NCBI RefSeq assembly: GCF_015207525.1
Contig: NZ_JADEWR010000003.1
Location: forward strand, 248,255-312,254
Length of the DNA: 64,000 nt
Direction of reading: 5' to 3'
Source of the DNA: Nodosilinea sp. LEGE 06152
GTDB taxonomy: Bacteria > Cyanobacteriota > Cyanobacteriia > Phormidesmidales > Phormidesmidaceae
The stretch's first letter is position 1, and each line of letters begins with the position of its first letter. Of the stretch, positions 18,575 through 27,000 are shown piece after piece. Under the pieces are notes generated by a model, which saw nothing but the letters and a program-made list of their open reading frames with translations, was not told the DNA's origin and made no database searches. Position numbers and translations under genes: made by a program.

Positions 18575-18749
18575 GGGCATTCACTGGGTTCGCATTAATA
18601 GCCGCTGTACCCGCTACAACTTGGAACTCATCAAAGATTGGCTCCAAAACCGCCATGACCCAGTGGCCCATCAGCGAGCTATCGAAGTCTATCAGGCCAG
18701 TTTGTTGAGTAACCAGCGAAAAGTTCCACAGCGGTCTAATCGTCGATAA
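18480..18749 (+). CDS. Small HTH protein, excisionase-like
   Basis: 89 residues starting at an ATG with a strong ribosome binding site, AAAGGAGGGG, 6 bases upstream. The N-terminus FVSKQEALQYLNLSSTTLKKYRLQGLLIEGIHW has the MerR/excisionase-type winged-helix pattern. The rest is basic. Next to an integrase and an Nlp-like regulator, a recombination directionality factor or copy-control regulator is plausible. Specific role not proven. Confidence 0.65.
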   Translation: MNQFVSKQEALQYLNLSSTTLKKYRLQGLLIEGIHWVRINSRCTRYNLELIKDWLQNRHDPVAHQRAIEVYQASLLSNQRKVPQRSNRR

Positions 18750-18845
18750 CCTCAGGGACATCAAGCTGCCTTGATATCTCGATAGTCCATCAAGTATGTG
18801 ATGAAGAGCTAGGTTTAGCATCTCATTCTTGAGGCCTAGGAAAAA

Positions 18846-18874
18846 ACACCCTAACTACAACGCAGTCAGGGTGT
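18846..18874. terminator. Intrinsic terminator, probably bidirectional
   Basis: Stem ACACCCT/AGGGTGT plus inner ACT/AGT pairs around ACAACGC, followed by a T-rich tract and preceded by six A. It closes the small-regulator operon about 100 bp after its last stop and isolates it from the replication gene. Confidence 0.75.
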
Positions 18875-19056
18875 CGGACTTTCTTTGTTTATTTTCTGAG
18901 CCAGGCTAATCAACATCCTGATGTGGTTTTCGCCGAACCAGCCAGGGCATTAATCTGCTGCTAGAAGTAGTGTCTTCAACTATAGCAAAGACATTGAAAA
19001 TGTCCACTCTGGGCACAGCTTACGGTTAAAAACAGCTGGTCGATTGTGATGGCCTG
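18875..19056. other. Intergenic region upstream of the primase-helicase gene
   Basis: No gene of significance; presumably holds the promoter of the replication gene. No clear -35/-10 pair was singled out. Confidence 0.35.
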
Positions 19057-19074
19057 GCTCCTAAATTTAGGAGC
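19057..19074. promoter_or_regulatory. 18-bp perfect palindrome covering the ribosome binding site of the rep gene
   Basis: GCTCCTAAATTTAGGAGC ends 5 bases before the ATG at 19080 and contains the AGGAG Shine-Dalgarno. As RNA it can fold into a 7-bp stem with an AAUU loop that would hide the site; as DNA it could be an operator. Either way it suggests autoregulation of replication-protein level. Confidence 0.55.
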
Positions 19075-19079
19075 TAACC

Positions 19080-21485
19080 ATGGCACAGTACATTTACTCG
19101 GGGCGATCGCGCTCCTGTCCAATCTGTGGACGCACCAAAGACCAAGACTGCCGCTGGAATGAGGAGGTGGTGTTCTGCCACACCCACGTAGACCAGGATG
19201 AAGCGGTAGACGGCTATGTTTATCGAGGCCCAACAGCCGATGGCATGTGGGGGCAATACTTTGCAGCCACCGCCTCACCCGAGAAGCCGGTTCGCCCCCA
19301 GCAGCGGCAGGACTATTTCTATCCCAGCCGAACCGGGCAGCCGCTGGTGAAGGTGACTCGGGTGGATCGGGGCAATGGTGCAAAGTTTTTTGTGCAGTAC
19401 CACTGGAATGGGCAGCAGTGGGTCAAGGGGCTGACCCCTGAGATTCGAGCCCAGGTGCCAATTTACCGGTACCGCGATGTCCAGAATGCCATATCCATCG
19501 GTCAACCCATCTGGATGGTGGAAGGGGAAGGCTGCGCGGATGCCCTATGGAACATTGGCATTCCTGCAACAACTACTCTGGGTGGCTCGAAGAAGTACCG
19601 CAGCTATGGCGATTACCGTCAAGATTTGCAGATGGCCCATCTGGTGCTGTGCCCAGATCGCGACCAGGTCGGTATTGCTCACATGGCGGAAGTCGCCCAA
19701 GACTTTCCCTCGGCCCAGTGGTGCTACCCCTACCCTGACAGCCTGCGTTGGCAAAACCTGCCGAAGCATGGCGGGCTGGACGTGGTGGACTGGATTCACG
19801 ATGGGGCCACAGCGGAGCAGATTCGAGCGGCGGTGCAAGACCGGCGGCAGCTGGAAGTCAGTTCTACTCAAGACCCCAGGCGATTGACGGTGCAGGCTTT
19901 GCAAGACCAGATTCGCACCTATCTGGGCACCAGCCCCACCGAACTGGCCCTGGCGGCGCAGGTGGTGCAGTGGCACCAGGAGACGGGGCTATCAGGCAGG
20001 GATATCGGTAACCTGGTCACCCTGGTGCAGGCGGAACTGGAGCAAACCGAAGAGCGGGACGATCGCCGAGCCGAGATTCACCAGCTGCTCAAAATTGGCG
20101 ACTACCAGCTGTGCCTGGGGGAGTATCTTCACGCTGAGTTGGCAGAACCCTTGGAGCAGATCGCGGACTGGATTGGGGCGACGCCAGCGGCGATGCTGGT
20201 GACGCTGCTGCCGGTGGCGGCATCATTGCTGCGGGTGGGTACGGAGCTAGAGATTGATGCTGGGATGGGGTTCTCCGTGCCGCCGATTGTATTCACGGGG
20301 CTGGTGGCCCCCTCGGGCAGTAAGAAGAGCCCAATTCAGCGACAGATTTTGGGGCCGCTCTCACTGCTCCAGGCGGAGGCCGATCAGGATTATGCGTATG
20401 CAGCTTCGGAGTATGAGGTTGACCTGCGGGATTGGGAGCAAACCCGAGCAGAGGACAGGGGCATTCGCCCGAGGAAGCCGATGCCACGGGAGTATCACAC
20501 CTCGGATGCGACACGGGAGGCGATCGCTCGTATCCAGTCCCAGCAGCCGGAGCGGGGCATTTTGGTGACGCCGGATGAGCTGGCAGGTCTGTTCAAGGGG
20601 CAGAACCAGTATCGCAATGGTCGAGGGAACGATAAGGAGTCGCTGCTGACGGCCTTTGATGGCTCGGGGCTGAAGGTGGATCGGGCTAGCGGTTTGCGCA
20701 TCAGCCTGCCGCGCACCAGTCTGAGCCTGACGGGGACGATTCAGCCCGATATTCTGCGGGAGATGATGGGGGATTGCTCGGATGCCAGTGGACAGTGGGC
20801 GCGTTTTTTATGGTGTTTACTGCCGCTGAAGCCTGCGCCCTTTCCCCGGCAGACGGTGCGCCATGACGTGTCGGAGCGGCTCTATGGCCTCTACCAGCAG
20901 TTGGAGGGATTGACGGCCCAGTGCTACCGGCTGAGCCCTGAGGCCAAGGCATTGTTTGCAGACTGGTATGACCAGTTGGATCAGCTGCGGGTGACGGAAA
21001 CGCACCCCGGCTTGCAGGCGGTCTATTCCAAAATGCAGGGCTACACGGGGCGGCTGGCGCTGATTCTGCACTGCCTGAATGCGGCGGTGGAGGGGCGTTT
21101 GCCGAACCATGCAATGGAAGTGAGCCAGATGCAATCGGCAATTAAGCTGGGGCGTTGGTTCATTGGCCAGGTGAAGCTGCTCTATGCGGACGGGAATACG
21201 GTAGACGGGGCGCTGGAGCCGGTCTATACGAAGCTGATTCAGCTCTCGCGGGTGCGGGGCTGGCTGCGGGCAAAGGATGTGCGAAATTATGAGCGCAGCT
21301 TACGGAAGGCGGGAGTGGAGGTAATTCGTGCTCATTTTCTGGAGCTGGAGGCGATGGGGTATGGGGAAACCCAGGGAATGGGGAATCGGCTGCGGTGGCG
21401 GGCAACGGTAGACGCGGTAGACAGATTTGAGGAAACGGTAGACGGGGTGTCTACCGCTGAAGGTGTTGATGGGCAAGGGTTATAG
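19080..21485 (+). CDS. Toprim primase plus DUF3987 helicase-like replication protein
   Basis: An 801-residue protein. Residues 14-42 hold a Cys/His cluster (CPICG, CRW, FCHTH) like a primase zinc ribbon. A Toprim domain follows at about 140-245: IWMVEGEGCADALW with the Glu, and LVLCPDRDQVG with DxD. The C-terminal half is a DUF3987 domain with an atypical P-loop GLVAPSGSKKSPIQRQIL near 410 and LVTPDELAGLFKGQ as the Walker B region. Such primase-helicases serve mobile elements and plasmids. Its last 80 codons overlap an octamer repeat field, so the gene probably carries its own origin. Start supported by AGGAG at 19069-19073. Confidence 0.85.
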   Translation: MAQYIYSGRSRSCPICGRTKDQDCRWNEEVVFCHTHVDQDEAVDGYVYRGPTADGMWGQYFAATASPEKPVRPQQRQDYFYPSRTGQPLVKVTRVDRGNGAKFFVQYHWNGQQWVKGLTPEIRAQVPIYRYRDVQNAISIGQPIWMVEGEGCADALWNIGIPATTTLGGSKKYRSYGDYRQDLQMAHLVLCPDRDQVGIAHMAEVAQDFPSAQWCYPYPDSLRWQNLPKHGGLDVVDWIHDGATAEQIRAAVQDRRQLEVSSTQDPRRLTVQALQDQIRTYLGTSPTELALAAQVVQWHQETGLSGRDIGNLVTLVQAELEQTEERDDRRAEIHQLLKIGDYQLCLGEYLHAELAEPLEQIADWIGATPAAMLVTLLPVAASLLRVGTELEIDAGMGFSVPPIVFTGLVAPSGSKKSPIQRQILGPLSLLQAEADQDYAYAASEYEVDLRDWEQTRAEDRGIRPRKPMPREYHTSDATREAIARIQSQQPERGILVTPDELAGLFKGQNQYRNGRGNDKESLLTAFDGSGLKVDRASGLRISLPRTSLSLTGTIQPDILREMMGDCSDASGQWARFLWCLLPLKPAPFPRQTVRHDVSERLYGLYQQLEGLTAQCYRLSPEAKALFADWYDQLDQLRVTETHPGLQAVYSKMQGYTGRLALILHCLNAAVEGRLPNHAMEVSQMQSAIKLGRWFIGQVKLLYADGNTVDGALEPVYTKLIQLSRVRGWLRAKDVRNYERSLRKAGVEVIRAHFLELEAMGYGETQGMGNRLRWRATVDAVDRFEETVDGVSTAEGVDGQGL

Positions 21486-21630
21486 CGAAACGGTAGACAA
21501 GTAGACAAGGTTTACCAAGGGGGAATTGCCAGGAAAGTGTCTACCGTCTACCGAAATGGCTGAAGAGATTGTGGATAAAGGCTTTTGCCCGGTAGACAGG
21601 GTGTCTACCGGGCGTCTACCGTGTCTACCG
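21199..21630. repeat. Iteron-like field: twelve perfect CGGTAGAC octamers
   Basis: Direct copies start at 21199, 21406, 21415, 21436, 21491 and 21590; inverted copies (GTCTACCG) at 21449, 21539, 21546, 21603, 21614 and 21623. A partial GTAGAC lies at 21501. Two pairs form dyads with 5-bp spacers: CGGTAGAC-GGGGT-GTCTACCG (21436-21456) and CGGTAGAC-AGGGT-GTCTACCG (21590-21610). They span the 3' end of the primase-helicase gene, where they encode TVD repeats, and about 145 bp beyond. Position and density suggest the element's replication origin or a replication-control operator array. Confidence 0.8.
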
Positions 21631-21889
21631 AAAGTCGATTACTCCTCGTCGTTGTCTGTGAACAAACTCGTTAGGTCGCGGTAGCCACTGACGACTCGCA
21701 AGATGTCTACTCTAGATTCGGTTGCGGTAAAGAGAATGAGGCGTTGCTGATTCAGGGTATGAAGCGACGGCTCAAATCTTTGAAAACTCCTTCCGGATTT
21801 CGCAAATTCATACTGCCATTCAGCAACGCCGCCTAAGCTACGAGCACGTAGGCCAACACGGCGCGTGCAGCCTTAAAGCAATCTTCTTG

Positions 21890-22039
21890 ATGACCACCGA
21901 GTGCACAGAGCCTGAGTTCACTAATCTCAAAGAAGAATTAGAAGAGTTAGGTTATAGGCTGAACGTAGTATACGGCTGCACAAAAGAGCATCAGGATGCG
22001 AGACAACGCGCTCTCAATGATGCAATGACCACTGCTTAA
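21890..22039 (+). CDS. Small hypothetical protein, 49 residues (possibly 5'-truncated)
   Basis: The frame starts at ATG 21890 (MTTECTEPEF...) and ends TAA 22037-22039. It is open upstream to about 21740 without another ATG, so the original start may have been lost when the nested MITE joined. No family recognised. Sequence is charged and helical (NLKEELEELGY). It sits 14 bp before the next small gene on the same strand, inside the inserted unit. Confidence 0.4.
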   Translation: MTTECTEPEFTNLKEELEELGYRLNVVYGCTKEHQDARQRALNDAMTTA

Positions 22040-22053
22040 GTAGGAGAGATCAC

Positions 22054-22212
22054 ATGCAGATCGAATTTCCCGACCATTTAGTACCCACCGTAGATAAGTC
22101 AGTGAAGGCTTTGAGTGACCAAGCCTTTTTATCAAGTGAGGACCGAACAGTACTTGTCCTGCTTCGAGAACTGCAGCAAGCCATTAGTGTTAGCAAGAGC
22201 AAAGAGGAGTAA
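22054..22212 (+). CDS. Small hypothetical protein, 52 residues
   Basis: ATG 22054 is preceded by AGGAGAG at good spacing, and the stop TAA overlaps the next ATG (TAATG), so the pair is translationally coupled. Sequence MQIEFPDHLVPTVDKSVKAL then LSSEDRTVLVLLRELQQAIS is helical. No family recognised. Part of the inserted unit within the toxin gene. Confidence 0.5.
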   Translation: MQIEFPDHLVPTVDKSVKALSDQAFLSSEDRTVLVLLRELQQAISVSKSKEE

Positions 22213-22481
22213 TGGCTAAAATTATGACCCGCTGGGAGACTTTCTCATACGATGTCTTGGGCAACAAGCACGATGGGTACGAGGTCAACAACACCTACAG
22301 AGGTGAAGAAGTTGACCTAGCCCTTGAGTTAAAAGGCTACAACCAGGGCACCCCGCATGGCCTCCTAAATCCCCTAATTCTGGGGGGCTTTGAGACTCTG
22401 GCTCCCCCCAAAATTGGGGGACTGGGGGGGCAAATCATACTTGCGTTAAGCAACGCCGAGAATGAGGTAGCTCTCCATTGA
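22212..22481 (+). CDS. Hypothetical protein, 89-residue frame with a repeat-derived tail
   Basis: The first 49 residues (MAKIMTRWETFSYDVLGNKH, VNNTYRGEEVDLALELKGYN) look like a real protein. From about residue 50 the frame runs into the palindromic repeat at 22361-22431 and then past the element's right end into the toxin gene, so the tail is not native. Likely a gene truncated by repeat insertion. No function recognised. Confidence 0.45.
   Translation: MAKIMTRWETFSYDVLGNKHDGYEVNNTYRGEEVDLALELKGYNQGTPHGLLNPLILGGFETLAPPKIGGLGGQIILALSNAENEVALH
22361..22431. repeat. Cyanobacterial C/G-run palindromic repeat
   Basis: Successive short palindromes: CCCCTAATTCTGGGGGG, then CTCCCCCCAAAATTGGGGG, then ACTGGGGGGGC. 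This CCCCCCAAAATTGGGGGG style of interspersed repeat is common in cyanobacterial genomes. It replaced the 3' end of the small gene starting at 22212. Confidence 0.7.
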
Positions 22482-22675
22482 GAGGCTGCGCAGCTCTGGG
22501 AGAATTTCGCCGCGTGGTCGCCCCATGTTAGGGAATTGGGTAATTCTGGCGTATTTGGCATTGAGCTTTGAGAGGAAGCGCTCGGCCTGTTGGAGCCCAG
22601 TCTGACCGGCGATGTAGTCTGCAATAGCCTCAATGTGTTGAATGGCAGGCTGAGTTAGGTAAAACTGAGGGGGCA

Positions 22676-22942
22676 TTATTTGGCGGAGGCGTGGCGAGAC
22701 CGCAGGTTTTCTTGAATCTGGGCCATGGCGGTGGGGCCTTCAACGAGTTCGCCGCGCTGGGCTGCTTCCCAACCAATCTGGGCATCTTGCTGGAGTTCGG
22801 GGAGTCGCCCTTGATAAATGTCGTCTTGCTGGTCGAGTAGGTGAATGCCTGCCGTGATGACGTCTAGGGCAGATTGGTATTTGCCAGAGGCAAGCTGGCG
22901 TTGGATGAGTTGCTCTAGTTCAGAGGGAAGAACTATTTGCAT
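22676..22942 (-). CDS. ParD-like antitoxin
   Basis: An 88-residue ribbon-helix-helix antitoxin: MQIVLPSELEQLIQRQLASG, YQSALDVITAGIHLL are the DNA-binding RHH part, followed by an acidic toxin-binding tail with RGELVEGPTAMAQIQENLR. It would neutralise the ParE-like toxin and repress the pair. Start 22942 gives the canonical beginning; an in-frame ATG 84 bp upstream adds a hydrophobic, non-homologous stretch. Its stop overlaps the toxin ATG by one base. The antitoxin remains intact while the toxin is broken. Confidence 0.85.
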   Translation of the reverse strand: MQIVLPSELEQLIQRQLASGKYQSALDVITAGIHLLDQQDDIYQGRLPELQQDAQIGWEAAQRGELVEGPTAMAQIQENLRSRHASAK

Positions 22943-23110
22943 AGAGACTTCAATAGAGTAGCTGAACTTATTTTCAATTGTAACCTTTATGGATATTAGC
23001 TGAGTAGCGTTACTCAATACCAACACTCAGGACAGATTTTGACCGGCAATGGTAGAATTTGGGTTTCACCCCTCTTTCACGGCAGTCTAGCTAACGAAGA
23101 AACAAGAAGG

Positions 23111-24046
23111 TTAACCCTTGTCCTTTATCTTATTTTTTTTTAGCTCATTCAAGAGCTCATCTTTTGTTAAATATGAATTATTCCGAAATAAGTTTCGGGC
23201 TAATCCAAGTAATTTTCCAATTTCTCGATCACCAGCTTCAACATGAAAAACCTGAATAATATCATCAGTGCCAAGTGGCATCAAAATTTCGGTTTTATCC
23301 AGCAATGTATCTAGAATACATCTTTTCACATTCTCTTTAAAGTCATCCGAATTAGTAAGTGATTGTAAGTATCGATCCCATTGGCTTTGATAGCGTTTTC
23401 GAATGGTTGTAACTTGCTTTTGACCTTCAATGCCCAAGTCACTCATTAGTTCTCGAATTAAAGCGTCATAATCCCAAGGTGAAAGTCTCTTTTCTCGCCT
23501 TAACTTCCACTGCTCCAACATTTCATTGCAAGACTCATCATCCTTAATAAATAATAAGCATTGATGTAAAGCATCAAAAAATTTCTCTGCTTCATTAACA
23601 AGCTGTAGTAAACATATTTGCCAGTCCTTGTCCTCGCTTGGAGCAAGAAGTCTACAGGTTGAATCAAACCATTTCTGGCAAACTTGATGGGTTCGGCGGT
23701 CAGGTTCACTATTATGACTAACTACGCTGTGCTGGGCAATAGTTCTTAGTGCTCGTACCAGTTTTGGATGTTCTCTACACAAGCCATCTGGATCGAGCCC
23801 ATAAGCTTGGAATAAATCAATAAGAAATTGAATATCAGCCTTTTTACCAAATTCCCAATAAAGAACATATAGCCATGATACTAAGCGCTGAAATTGACAC
23901 TCCCATAGACTATCTTGAGAAAGTGGTATACTCGCCAAGCCAAACAGTTGGATACTGTTATCAAGTTGTGTTGCAAATTTGTTCAGTGTTTGCTGCCGAT
24001 TCAGCAAGCTTTGTAGCAAAACAGGATATTCGAAGGATTGTTTCAT
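23111..24046 (-). CDS. All-helical protein of unknown family with an Rx4H (HEPN-like) motif
   Basis: A 311-residue protein, second gene of an AT-rich two-gene operon; its start overlaps the upstream stop by 4 bases (ATGA), so translation is coupled. It is predicted by eye to be mostly alpha-helical with no signal peptide. The segment LVRALRTIAQHSVVSH contains R101-x4-H106, the pattern of HEPN ribonucleases, though the residue after Arg is Thr rather than the frequent Asn/Asp. No confident family match. Coupling to a STAND-type NTPase suggests an effector or adaptor in a defence-like system. HEPN assignment is inference; unknown all-helical protein is the safe reading. Confidence 0.6.
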   Translation of the reverse strand: MKQSFEYPVLLQSLLNRQQTLNKFATQLDNSIQLFGLASIPLSQDSLWECQFQRLVSWLYVLYWEFGKKADIQFLIDLFQAYGLDPDGLCREHPKLVRALRTIAQHSVVSHNSEPDRRTHQVCQKWFDSTCRLLAPSEDKDWQICLLQLVNEAEKFFDALHQCLLFIKDDESCNEMLEQWKLRREKRLSPWDYDALIRELMSDLGIEGQKQVTTIRKRYQSQWDRYLQSLTNSDDFKENVKRCILDTLLDKTEILMPLGTDDIIQVFHVEAGDREIGKLLGLARNLFRNNSYLTKDELLNELKKNKIKDKG

Positions 24047-27000
24047 CGCTTATGTACAGGCTTTAGCTTACGTTCCGTATATTGTTTGTAGTATCCAACT
24101 GGATCTGCAATCGGGCCGAGAAAGTTAAAAGCAATATAAAACTCATTTATCACTTCTCCAGGACGAATATCTGGCCTGCCAAACTGCTGAGGCACAAATT
24201 TGATCTTCTGACGTTGAAGCTCTGCCACATAAATCAAGCCAGGATCCCTTGGATTTCCCCGTCGCCAATCAACAGTCCCACTATAAAGCTTGGGTTTTCC
24301 AGCAGTATCACTTGCAAGATAACTACGAATAATGCGTCTTCTTCCTGTCCCAGTCTCAGAAACCTCTAATTGCTTAAAGACTTCTAAAGAAGTTGCAATA
24401 TGATTAAGGTGGAATTCTGCTATGCCCTGAAGATATGTGAGAGAAGAGTTCTCATAAAACTCATTAGTTAACATTAGATCTTTCAAAAGTTCAGAAAGAT
24501 ACCTCCAATCTTTCGTGCTAAATGGCAATGTTTGGCGCTCATCATAAAACAAGCGCCGCCCAGTTTTACTAAGCCACCATATTCGCAATAAAAAATAAAG
24601 CGCTTTTGCATTTTTCTTGAGCACATCATAATGCTCTTTTAGCTGATCGAGAACTATGTAACATTCCTGGATTTGAGCTTGAGAAAGCTGATCCTCAAAT
24701 AGAAAATCATGAACTTTTTCATAGCCTTCTAAATGATAAGCCGCTGCAGGATCCAGTTTTAATAGCTCTTGCATCGCACTCTCAGACAGTTCGACTTTTC
24801 CAGTTAGTTCTGCAACTTGTCTTCGTCGCTTCTGAAAGTCAGTTTGCTGCTTAGGTGGAAAGTTTTCTAAGCTTGCTAATGTGAAAGCATGGTAAATATT
24901 CGCTTCAACTTCTATTTTCAAGGTTGGATCAGAGGCCATTTTGTCTAAAGCAGTAATACTTGTCCAACTTAGAATGTCAATTGGATAATAGTTTTCGGGA
25001 TCTAGCTTGAAGGCTTCAAATGCCATTTGATGAGAATTACTCAAACATTCCTTGGCTATGGTTGGATTGTTTCTATCTTCCAAGAAGTGCTTAAATTTTG
25101 TTCCCAAAACTGCCGACAATTCAACTAATAAGCGATTTCGCCGCTGCTTATTGAATACATCTGACTCTAAAGAGTCCAAAGCTTCCTTCAAAACTCTCTC
25201 TGCTTTATTGAGTAGAGCTTCACATTTGATTAACTGGGGCAAATCTTGCTCGGGATGTTCGCGCAACCTCCTAGTTGCTTGTATAACTGATTCCCTTAAA
25301 AGGGTTGCTTCTTGCAACATTAAACTTGTGTTTTGGATTCCCTGCTGAGTTCTCATTTGTTCTAAAACATCAGCAAGTTTCTCATATTGAGGAGTAAAAT
25401 AATGTGGGTCAAGGCCGTTAGGTCCCATGCTCCGTATAAGATTAAGAGCAAATAGTAATTCAGGCTCACTACGACCTGAACTTCTTTCACGTATTTTCAG
25501 AAATAGCTCTTTTGCATACTCAACCTCGGATTCCGCACTTCCAAGCAAAGAACGAACAATCTGTTCTGCCTCAAGTCGGTGACGTGGGCCTAGTTCAATA
25601 TCGCCAATTTCATCCTCGTACCAACAAATAATATCAGTTTTAAGTTGCTTGATCAAGCCAATTAAATCAGTGATGTTATTTCCGCTGAGAACGCGTGCCA
25701 AGATTTCAAGCGGTATATTTAATCCGAATCGTCCTGGCACCATAACAAGGCGAACTAGCTTTTGTAATTGTGTTACTGTTTCACCTGCAATATCTTCTGT
25801 TTCTAAATCGATAAGTTGCTCTTTCTGAATAAAACCAGCCTGAAGTAATGCAACAGCAAAAGAAGTTTTAGGTGAAGATTGTGAATAATTGGCTGTAAGA
25901 TCTTGCTCTACAAAACGAACTTCTCGCGTTAAACTCTCTTGAATTTGTCCACGAGTAGGTGGTAATAACCTGTAGAGCGCTACTAAAAAGCGATCACTAT
26001 CAAGGAAATGAGAACTCCGGAGTATTTGCTCAGATTGTGGCGCGAACCTTTCAAGGTATTTTATGAATCTATCTTTTTCGGAAATTGACCCCTCAGGAGC
26101 AGCTTTACTCAATACTGCCGGTGCCTCTACAGAGCTATTAGTAATCTGATTCTCGCTTTGCTGTTGGTAAATACTGCCAACTAAAATAGCTTTACGGCCT
26201 CGTCCTGCCAACCATTTTGCCAATTCATAATACTGAGGTTGGTCTACAATTCCATCCCAGACAATTAAGGTTGATGATGCACCACTATCCTCGACCCAGC
26301 TGCAAAACGCTTCTAAATCTGAGTAAAGCGGTGCTCTAGACTTATGCGCTATAAACAGGACTGGGTAATGTTGATTTTGGCGTACTTGATAGGCAAGCCA
26401 CCCTAAAGCTATGCTCTTACCTGTTCCAGGCGATCCATAAAGTAGTATAGGTTCTTCTTGAAGTTCGTTGGAGGCAAGTTTTTTGATTGTGAAATCATAT
26501 AAATTTTTGTGGAAGTCTCTTTGGAAAGCAAAGCCTCTGTAATAGCCTGTCCAAATAGGTTTTATACTAGATTCAGCAAGAAAACGCCTAAATTCAGTAT
26601 ACAAGCGATTCTCGCTGATATTACTAGGTTCTGCTACAACTGTGTCGTCTAAAATAATAGCTGTTCTAGAAACTTGATTCCAAAGCTCTAGTGGAACTGT
26701 TAGTGATTTAGACTCTAATCGAATTTGCCTCCCATACTCTTCTTGTTCAGGTGGCTCTCCGAGTACCAACTTACCTGCTTCAGATGCTTGGATCAAATAA
26801 GTAGATAGACTTTCTGTATGAAATACAATCTTACCCTTTTGAGCAAAACGGCTTAGTCTCCTGTTTTGCCTAAGATTCTCAGTTGCGCTAAATAAATGAA
26901 CTTGTTCAATATTAAGAGAATTAAGGATTGCAGCAAACTTCTCAGGTTGAAACCAGTCAGCATCCCCTGCGTATCCTTCAATAACTAGTATGCCCAGTGG

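Larger units (their letters stand above)
21740..22457. mobile_element. 718-bp transposase-less element inside the toxin gene
   Basis: It is flanked by exact direct repeats GAGAATGA(G) at 21732-21740 and 22458-22466. Ends are inverted: GGCGTTGCTGATTC at the left and GGCGTTGCTTAACG read inward from the right. The termini resemble those of the IS1 copy at 7.3 kb, and an 8-9 bp duplication also fits IS1. A third inverted end (GCAACGCC, 21823-21830) defines a nested 91-bp MITE-like piece with 24-bp similar ends at 21740-21830. The rest holds three small forward frames and a palindromic repeat, but no transposase. Probably a passenger-carrying non-autonomous unit mobilised in trans. Confidence 0.75.
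21639..22676 (-). pseudogene. ParE/RelE-type toxin gene split by an insertion
   Basis: The 5' part (22676 down to 22458, 73 codons, ending ESYLIL) and the 3' part (21731 down to 21639, starting FTATESRVDILRVVSGYRDL) are in the same frame once the DNA between two copies of GAGAATGA(G) is removed. The rejoined protein would be 103 residues with the ParE pattern: IEAIADYIAGQ, PNMGRPRGEILPELRS, SYLILFTA and ILRVVSGYRDL. These toxins poison gyrase or cleave mRNA. As it stands the gene stops at GVA-stop just inside the insertion, so the toxin should be inactive. The start overlaps the antitoxin stop (TAATG). Confidence 0.85.

Noticed and set aside
18567..18821. Minus-strand 84-codon frame over the excisionase-like gene
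   Set aside because: Antisense to a gene with a strong ribosome binding site and family-like HTH; no site of its own.
21406..21630. DnaA-box cluster
   Set aside because: The repeats are CGGTAGAC, not TTATNCACA; no DnaA boxes were noted nearby.
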